Assembly: GCA_910584115.1 (NCBI GenBank) | Contig: CAJTYN010000050.1 | Span: 1 to 17,939 of the forward strand | Length of the DNA: 17,939 bases | From: an uncultured Lachnospiraceae bacterium | GTDB lineage: Bacteria > Bacillota > Clostridia > Lachnospirales > Lachnospiraceae | Reading direction: 5' to 3' | In this document: positions 12,335 through 17,939 of the stretch, piece by piece | Layout: the number at the start of each line of letters is the position of its first letter | Position numbering within the stretch: position 1 is the stretch's first letter | The notes under the pieces: model-generated | What the model saw: the letters and a program-made list of their open reading frames with translations, nothing else | What the model was told of the DNA's origin: nothing | Databases searched by the model: none | Made by a program: the position numbers and the translations under genes

Positions 12335-14977
12335 TCATTTTGCCAGCTGTTCTTTTAATACGTCCTTGGCCTGCCCGATGGCCTCGGGGATCTTCGTCGG
12401 GTCTTTGCCTCCGGCCTGGGCCATGTTCGGCCGTCCGCCGCCGCCACCGCCTACAGTCTTCGCCAGGGCTTTGACCATATCTCCGGCATGGGCCCCGGCC
12501 TTGACAGCCGCCGGGGTGGCCATGGCGAGCAAGTTCACCTTGCCGTCCGCCGCGGATGCCAGCACGACCACGCCCTCGCCCATCTTGCTCTTGAGCTGGT
12601 CACCCAGATCCATCAGTCCGTTCCTGTCCACGTTCTCCACAGCTGTGGCCAGAAGCTTCACGCCTGAGACCTCCACCACCTGGTCCGTCACATCCCCCAG
12701 GGAGTTCTGGGCCAGCTGGCTCTTCAGAGACTCATTCTCGCTCTGCAGGGCCTTTATGTCACTCATGAGGTGGACGAGCCGCTCCTGCAGGTCCGCGGGT
12801 GAGCTCTTCACGGTCTTGGCGGCCTGGGCCAGCTGCTCCTCGATATCCTGGTAATACGCCAGCACATGGCTGCCCGTCAGGGCCTCGATCCGACGCACCC
12901 CGGCTGAGATGCCCGCCTCGGAGATGATCTTAAAGAGCATGATCTCCCCTGTATTTCTCACATGGGTGCCGCCGCACAATTCCTTTGAGAAATCCCCCAT
13001 GGATACGACCCGGACTTCCTCCCCGTATTTCTCATCGAACAGAGCCGTCGCGCCGGACTTTTTCGCGGCTTCTATATCCATGACATCGGTATCCACCGAC
13101 AGCGCAGCCTGGATCTGCTCGTTGACGATCCGCTCCACCTTCTCCAGCTCCTCCGGCGTCATGGCCTGGAAGTGGGCGAAGTCAAAACGCAGCCGTCCCG
13201 GAGCCACCAGGGAGCCTTTCTGCTCCACGTGGGAACCCAGCACCATCTTCAGCGCCTTGTGGAGCAGATGTGTGGCGCTGTGGTTGCGGGCCGTATCCTG
13301 CCGCTCTGCGGCATCGATCTCCAGCGTGGCCAGATCCCCCCTGCGGATCAGCCCGGAGGTCACCTGGCCCACGTGGCCGTATTTTCCGCCTCTCAATCTG
13401 ATGGTGCCTGTGACTGCAAACGCTCCGTCTTTCGTGCGGATCACACCCGCGTCGCCTTCCTGTCCGCCCATGGTGGCGTAAAACGGCGTCTTTTCCACAA
13501 AGACCGTCCCCTGCTGCCCCTCCGACAGCCCTTCCGTAAGCTCCTCCTGGGAGGCCAGGACTGTGATCGGGGACTGGAACGTCTGGTTGTCATAGCCGAC
13601 GAATTCCGTGGTCACCGAAGGATCGATCTCATCGTAGACCGTGGCGTCCGCGCCCATGTAGTTGGTCGTCCCCCGGGCCTGCTGGGCCATCCTGCGCTGT
13701 TCCTCCATGGCGCTCTTGAAGCCCTCCTCGTCCACCTGGCAGCCTTTTTCCTCCAGGATCTCTTTGGTCAGGTCCAGCGGGAAGCCGTAGGTGTCATAGA
13801 GGCGGAACGCGTCGGTCCCGGCCAGGGTCTTGCTACCGGACTGCTCCATCTTCTCTTCCAGGTCGCCTAAGATCCGAAGGCCCTGGTCGATGGTCTTGTT
13901 GAACTGGTTCTCCTCCTGGGTCAGCACATGGAAGATGAATTCTTTCTTCTCCTCCAGCTCCGGATACCCGTCCTTGGACCCCTCGATCACCGTGGCGCTC
14001 AAGGAGGCCAGGAAGGTCCCTTCCACGCCCAAGAGCCTCCCGTGACGGGCCGCCCGGCGGATCAGGCGGCGCAGCACGTATCCCCGCCCTTCATTCGTGG
14101 GCATCACGCCGTCGGAGATCAGGAATGTGGCCGAGCGGATATGGTCCGTGATCAGCCGGATGGACACGTCGTCCTCCTCCCGCACTTTATACGGATGCCC
14201 GGTGATCTCGGAGACTTTTTCCCGCAGGGCGCGCACCGTGTCCACGTCGAAGATCGAGTCCACGTCCTGGACAGCTACGGCCAGACGCTCTAAGCCCATG
14301 CCGGTGTCGATGTTCTTATTTTCCAGCTCCGTGTAATTCCCGTTCCCGTCGTTGTCAAACTGGGTAAAGACATCGTTCCACACTTCCATGTACCGGTCGC
14401 AGTCACAGCCCACCGTACAGCCAGGCTGGCCGCAGCCGTAAGCCTCACCTCTGTCGTAATACACCTCCGAACAAGGCCCGCAGGGGCCGGCCCCGTGCTC
14501 CCAGAAGTTGTCCTCCTTGCCGAAACGGAAGATCCGCTCCGGCGCGATGCCGATCTCTTTTTCCCAGATCTCGAAGGCCTCGTCGTCCTCCTCATACACG
14601 GACGGATAGAGCCTGTCCGGATCCAGTCCCACCACCTCGGTCAAAAACTCCCAGGTCCAGGAGATGGCCTCCCTCTTAAAATAATCCCCGAAGGAGAAAT
14701 TGCCCAGCATCTCGAAGAAAGTCCCGTGCCGCGCCGTCTTTCCCACGTTCTCGATGTCCCCCGTCCGGATGCATTTCTGGCAGGTGGTCACCCGCGTCCG
14801 GGGCGGGATCTCCACCCCTGTAAAATATGGTTTCAGCGGAGCCATGCCTGAGTTGATCAGCAGCAGGCTCTTATCGTTCTGAGGGATCAATGAGAAACTC
14901 TTCATAGCCAGATGTCCTTTTCCCTCGAAAAACTCCAGGAACATCTGGCGCAGTTCGTTCACTCCGTATTTTTTCAA
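12335..14977 (-). CDS. alaS: alanine--tRNA ligase
   Basis: The 880-residue class II synthetase charges tRNA-Ala. Visible parts are, first, the catalytic domain: N-terminal LRQMFLEFFEGKGH, INSGMAPLKPYF, RTRVTTCQKCIRTGDIENVG and TFFEMLGNFSFGDYFK, then the block GLERLAV. Second is the editing domain with zinc-type HSATHLLH (about 564-571) and CGGTHV (about 667). Third is the C-terminal coiled coil and C-Ala domain with a glycine-rich GGGGGGRPNMAQAGG end, which binds the tRNA elbow. The length is typical. The start is a TTG at 14977, fixed by AGGAGG 7 nt upstream and by homology (KKYGVNELRQMF). It lies 27 bp after tyrS and is probably cotranscribed from the tyrS promoter. No T-box precedes it. 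It converges on the AraC gene. Confidence 0.98.
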   Translation of the reverse strand: MKKYGVNELRQMFLEFFEGKGHLAMKSFSLIPQNDKSLLLINSGMAPLKPYFTGVEIPPRTRVTTCQKCIRTGDIENVGKTARHGTFFEMLGNFSFGDYFKREAISWTWEFLTEVVGLDPDRLYPSVYEEDDEAFEIWEKEIGIAPERIFRFGKEDNFWEHGAGPCGPCSEVYYDRGEAYGCGQPGCTVGCDCDRYMEVWNDVFTQFDNDGNGNYTELENKNIDTGMGLERLAVAVQDVDSIFDVDTVRALREKVSEITGHPYKVREEDDVSIRLITDHIRSATFLISDGVMPTNEGRGYVLRRLIRRAARHGRLLGVEGTFLASLSATVIEGSKDGYPELEEKKEFIFHVLTQEENQFNKTIDQGLRILGDLEEKMEQSGSKTLAGTDAFRLYDTYGFPLDLTKEILEEKGCQVDEEGFKSAMEEQRRMAQQARGTTNYMGADATVYDEIDPSVTTEFVGYDNQTFQSPITVLASQEELTEGLSEGQQGTVFVEKTPFYATMGGQEGDAGVIRTKDGAFAVTGTIRLRGGKYGHVGQVTSGLIRRGDLATLEIDAAERQDTARNHSATHLLHKALKMVLGSHVEQKGSLVAPGRLRFDFAHFQAMTPEELEKVERIVNEQIQAALSVDTDVMDIEAAKKSGATALFDEKYGEEVRVVSMGDFSKELCGGTHVRNTGEIMLFKIISEAGISAGVRRIEALTGSHVLAYYQDIEEQLAQAAKTVKSSPADLQERLVHLMSDIKALQSENESLKSQLAQNSLGDVTDQVVEVSGVKLLATAVENVDRNGLMDLGDQLKSKMGEGVVVLASAADGKVNLLAMATPAAVKAGAHAGDMVKALAKTVGGGGGGRPNMAQAGGKDPTKIPEAIGQAKDVLKEQLAK

Positions 14978-15004
14978 CTTTCCGCCTCCTATATCTCTCT
15001 TGGT

Positions 15005-16228
15005 CTATTTTACGATGATCTTTCTGAATTTTTTCTTTCCGCGCTTCAAGACCAGACCCTCCTGGGGGATCTTTTCCCGCGCCACCTGATGGTGGATGTC
15101 CGTGATCTTCTCGCCGTCGATGGACACGCCGCCCTGCTCGATGGCCCTGCGCGCTTCCGAGCGGGAAGGTGTCAATCCCGCCTTACACAACATGGTGATC
15201 AGATCCACCTGGTCTTCTTTGAAATCTTCCTCTGTCAGCTCCGTGGTGGGCATGTCCTGGGCATTGCCGCTGCCGAATAAGCTGCGGGCGCCCTCCTGGG
15301 CCTTCTTCGCCTCCTCGTCCCCGTGGACCAGGGCCGTCAGCTCGTAGGCCAGGATCTCTTTCGCCTGGTTCAGCTGGCTGCCCTCCCATTTCTCCATCGC
15401 CTGGATCTCCTCCAGAGGTAAAAACGTGAGCATACGGATACATTTTAACACATCCGCGTCCCCGACGTTCCGCCAGTACTGATAGAAATCAAAGGGCGAG
15501 GTCTTCTCCGGATCCAGCCAGACCGCGCCGGACTGGGTCTTGCCCATCTTCTTGCCCTCGCTGTTCAATAGCAGGGTGATCGTCATGGCGTAGGCGTCTT
15601 TGCCCAGCTTGCGGCGGATCAGCTCTGTCCCGCCCAGCATGTTGCTCCACTGGTCGTCGCCGCCGAACTGCATGTTGCAGCCGTATTTCTGGTATAACGC
15701 ATAGAAATCATAGCTCTGCATGATCATATAGTTAAATTCCAGGAAGCTCAATCCCTTCTCCATGCGCTGTTTGTAACACTCCGCCCGGAGCATCCAGTTG
15801 ACGCTGAAATGGGGGCCGATCTCACGGAGCACATCCACGTAATTTAAGTCCATCAGCCAGTCCGCGTTGTTCACCATGAGCGCCTTTCCGTCTGAAAAAT
15901 CGATGAAACGGCTCATCTGTTTTTTGAAACACTCGCAGTTGTGGGCGATCGTCTCCGGCGTCATCATCTGGCGCATATCGGTCCGCCCGGACGGATCCCC
16001 GATCATGCCGGTCCCGCCGCCGATCAGCGCGATCGGCTTATTCCCCGCCATCTGCAGCCGTTTCATCAGGCACAGCGCCATAAAATGACCCACATGCAGG
16101 CTGTCTGCCGTGGGATCGAATCCTATATAAAACACAGCCTTTCCGTTGTCGATCAGCTCTTTGATCTCATCCTCGTCTGTCACCTGCGCGATCAGGCCCC
16201 GGGCCTGCAGCTCTTCGTACACAGTCAT
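15005..16228 (-). CDS. tyrS: tyrosine--tRNA ligase
   Basis: The 407-residue class I synthetase charges tRNA-Tyr. Motifs include YIGFDPTADSLHVGH (34-48, with the HIGH-equivalent H45-V-G-H48), GGGTGMIGDPSGR (70-82), and QFGGDDQW (187-194). The KMSKS equivalent is K227-M-G-K-T231. A C-terminal S4 RNA-binding domain (about 345-407) includes SRSEARRAIEQGGVSIDGEK. The HVGH and KMGKT forms and the length fit the bacterial TyrS family. The ATG at 16228 has GGAGGGG about 5 nt upstream. Its promoter (16274-16302) leaves a leader of only about 38 nt, too short for the T-box that often controls tyrS in Firmicutes. alaS follows after 27 bp. Confidence 0.98.
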   Translation of the reverse strand: MTVYEELQARGLIAQVTDEDEIKELIDNGKAVFYIGFDPTADSLHVGHFMALCLMKRLQMAGNKPIALIGGGTGMIGDPSGRTDMRQMMTPETIAHNCECFKKQMSRFIDFSDGKALMVNNADWLMDLNYVDVLREIGPHFSVNWMLRAECYKQRMEKGLSFLEFNYMIMQSYDFYALYQKYGCNMQFGGDDQWSNMLGGTELIRRKLGKDAYAMTITLLLNSEGKKMGKTQSGAVWLDPEKTSPFDFYQYWRNVGDADVLKCIRMLTFLPLEEIQAMEKWEGSQLNQAKEILAYELTALVHGDEEAKKAQEGARSLFGSGNAQDMPTTELTEEDFKEDQVDLITMLCKAGLTPSRSEARRAIEQGGVSIDGEKITDIHHQVAREKIPQEGLVLKRGKKKFRKIIVK

Positions 16229-16273
16229 GTGTTCCCCTCCTCGTATAAATGCATGCCTTCCGGCGTTTTATAA

Positions 16274-16302
16274 AGTATACAGATCAGCTGTTTTTTTGTC
16301 AA
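16274..16302 (-). promoter_or_regulatory. sigma-A promoter of tyrS-alaS
   Basis: A perfect TTGACA (16302-16297), a 17-bp spacer and TATACT (16279-16274) form a near-ideal vegetative promoter on the minus strand. The -35 box overlaps the stop codon of the mutS-like gene. Transcription should start near 16267. Confidence 0.9.
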
Positions 16303-17939
16303 GACCTGGGCCATATGCCGCTCTCCTCAAATGCCCGCGCCGCCCTCCCGGCCCCCCGTACGATCTTCTCATCGTAGCCCATCATCTCCAGCAGGCGGAT
16401 AGCGTTCCTGGTGGAGGCGCGGCCCTTTTTCAGCTCATAGGAGAACAGCACATCCCTTTCCCGGACTTCTTCCCCGAAATGATAATTCTCATACCACGCT
16501 TCCAGGATATATGTCAGTTCGATGTCGTGGGTCGCCGCCAGGCAGATCACCTGCTCCCGGCGCAGGCTCAGCAGTATCTGCGCGGCGGCCGCGATCCGCT
16601 CGATGGTATTGGTCCCCCGCAGCACTTCATCTGCCATGCACAGCATCGGTATCTCCTGTGATGCGGCGTCCAGGATCCTCTTCAGGGAGCGGATCTCCGC
16701 CATGAAATAGCTCTCCTTCTTTTCCAGGTCGTCCGAGAGGGCCATGGATGTGTAGATCCGGCACATGGGCGCCCGGTAGGATGCGGCCGGGCAGGTGGCG
16801 ATGGTCTGGGCCAGGAGGGCATTGAGGGCGACCGCTCTGAGGAACGTGGATTTGCCGGAGGCGTTGGATCCTGTGAGCAGCATGCTCTTTTCCAGGTAAA
16901 GATCGTTGGGTACGGGGTCTTTCACCATGGGATGGTAGATGCCTTCCGCCTGCAGGTCCATGGTCTTTTCAAATACGGGCCTGCACCACACGGGCAGCAT
17001 CTCGCGGAACGAGGCCGCGGCTATGGCGCAGTCCAGCTCTCCCAGTGTCTCCATGAGCGTCCAGGCGGCCTGTTCATGGAGATAGATCTCCTGGAGCATG
17101 GCGTTGTAGATGATGAGGTCCGCGTGAAAGACCATCCGGATCAGATCCGCTAGGACAGCCTCGATCCCGCCGGAGATATGGCCTTTGCCCGAAAGCCAGT
17201 AGGAACCTTTTGCAAACGCCCGCAGCTCCTGCCGGGCCTGGCGCATGCGGGCACAGAGGCCGTCAATCTGTCCCCACGCGGCGTCTTCTGCCCACGCCTC
17301 GATATCTTTCGCCGCCCGCATCATCTGCAGGATATCCCGGAAACATCCCAGATAGACTTCCACCTGCTTTCTGTCGCCGCCCATGTAATAGTCCGCGGTG
17401 TTCAGGCAGGCCACACCCAAGAACAGGAAGAAGCCGTACACCGGCTGGATGAACATGAAGGCCAGGCTGAGGACGGCTGCCGCACACAGCGTCCAGTGCT
17501 TGGCTCTGCCGACCGGCGCCGCTCTTTTCAGACCCTGCAGCCCCTCCCCGATCGGATGCGCCCCTCCCTGGGGGATCCGGGAGAGGAGCATCTGCAGATC
17601 CAGCCGCCGCTGTTCATCCTCCGCGACCAGACGGATCAGAGCGTCCCGCTCCCACAGACGCGCCTCATCCAGCATCGGCGTGCGCAGCAGGTAGAGGAGA
17701 TACTCTTCCCCCGGCGCGGAGACTGTCCCATCCATCTGCATGAAGAGCCGGTCCATATCCAGATCCCGCCAGGTGATCGGATCGATGGAAAAAGGCGCCG
17801 ACCCGCTCTTTTGCTCCGCATAGGCGGACAGCCGCCTGATCTGATCCGCGGTGCGATATTTCCGGGGCGGCCTGCCCCAGCTCTCCTTAAGCTCCTGCCG
17901 GGCGGTCCTCATATTTTTGCGCTCATTCAGCCAAAAGAC
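16299..17939 (-). CDS. MutS-like membrane ATPase, 5' end cut by window edge
   Basis: At least 546 codons are in the window, ending in a MutS-type ATPase domain. From the ATG at 17912, Walker A is TGSNASGKST with FLRAVALN after it (about 345-362). Walker B ends MADEVLRGTNT, and an ATHDIELT switch follows. The N-terminal half lacks the MutS mismatch-binding domain I. Instead it has hydrophobic segments (AAAVLSLAFMFIQPVYGFF and FLFLGVACL, about 143-170) and helical lever-like regions. This matches the membrane-associated MutS-related family of Firmicutes, whose role is unknown. It is not MutS1 or the Smr-bearing MutS2. The ATG at 17912 has no Shine-Dalgarno sequence, and the frame stays open to the window edge (VFWLNERKN before it). 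Relatives usually have an extra N-terminal membrane helix, so the true start is probably outside. Confidence 0.85.
   Translation of the reverse strand, partial: VFWLNERKNMRTARQELKESWGRPPRKYRTADQIRRLSAYAEQKSGSAPFSIDPITWRDLDMDRLFMQMDGTVSAPGEEYLLYLLRTPMLDEARLWERDALIRLVAEDEQRRLDLQMLLSRIPQGGAHPIGEGLQGLKRAAPVGRAKHWTLCAAAVLSLAFMFIQPVYGFFLFLGVACLNTADYYMGGDRKQVEVYLGCFRDILQMMRAAKDIEAWAEDAAWGQIDGLCARMRQARQELRAFAKGSYWLSGKGHISGGIEAVLADLIRMVFHADLIIYNAMLQEIYLHEQAAWTLMETLGELDCAIAAASFREMLPVWCRPVFEKTMDLQAEGIYHPMVKDPVPNDLYLEKSMLLTGSNASGKSTFLRAVALNALLAQTIATCPAASYRAPMCRIYTSMALSDDLEKKESYFMAEIRSLKRILDAASQEIPMLCMADEVLRGTNTIERIAAAAQILLSLRREQVICLAATHDIELTYILEAWYENYHFGEEVRERDVLFSYELKKGRASTRNAIRLLEMMGYDEKIVRGAGRAARAFEESGIWPRS

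Noticed and set aside
16229..16298. T-box riboswitch before tyrS
   Set aside because: The gap is 70 bp, contains a complete sigma-A promoter, and shows no T-box core or specifier stem.
1..17939. CRISPR array, prophage, IS element or defence cluster
   Set aside because: No regularly spaced repeats, transposase, integrase, phage structural genes or recognisable defence effectors were seen. The dispersed repeat is too short and has no coding capacity.

Overview
The window looks like chromosomal DNA of a flagellated, GC-rich member of the Clostridia, most likely Lachnospiraceae. The grounds are gene content and order (scpA-scpB, stand-alone rpsU, serine-type D,D-carboxypeptidases, a CmpB-type permease), strong AGGAGG ribosome binding sites, and near-consensus sigma-A and SigD promoters. 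Nothing points to a plasmid, prophage, integrative element, CRISPR array or recognisable defence island. The taxonomic call is inference from protein style, not a database match.

All genes but one run on the minus strand, so the natural reading order is right to left. (1) At the right edge is a MutS-like membrane ATPase cut by the window end. (2) Next comes a tyrS-alaS pair from a near-perfect sigma-A promoter whose -35 box overlaps the mutS-like stop; no T-box leader is present. (3) alaS converges on the only plus-strand gene, an AraC-family regulator. The two share a 91-bp palindromic element that acts as a two-way terminator. (4) The regulator is divergent from a YqhD/butanol-dehydrogenase-type alcohol dehydrogenase, and repeated ATCCGG sites lie between them. 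(5) A lone flagellin gene has a textbook SigD (sigma-28) promoter. (6) rpsU follows, with a strong sigma-A promoter, a structured leader and a clear terminator. (7) Next are cardiolipin synthase and a small CmpB-family membrane protein. (8) A D,D-carboxypeptidase is followed by a tightly coupled unit: metallophosphoesterase, scpA, scpB, and a zinc-dependent phospholipase-C-like protein. (9) The left end has a second D,D-carboxypeptidase, a short GGDEF protein, a hairpin, and a strong promoter firing out of the window.

Functional themes are the cell envelope (two carboxypeptidases, cardiolipin synthase, PLC-like protein), chromosome segregation (ScpAB), translation (TyrRS, AlaRS, S21), motility (flagellin) and redox metabolism with its probable regulator. 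The least ordinary content is non-coding. It includes a dispersed repeat in two opposite copies, one of which supplies the 3' end of the AraC gene. There is also an apparently leaderless start before scpAB, alternative pairings in the rpsU leader, and ATCCGG repeats in the adh/araC gap. No region over 300 bp lacks a gene; the largest gap, 6265-6491, is full of inverted repeats. I did not find a convincing new multi-gene system.
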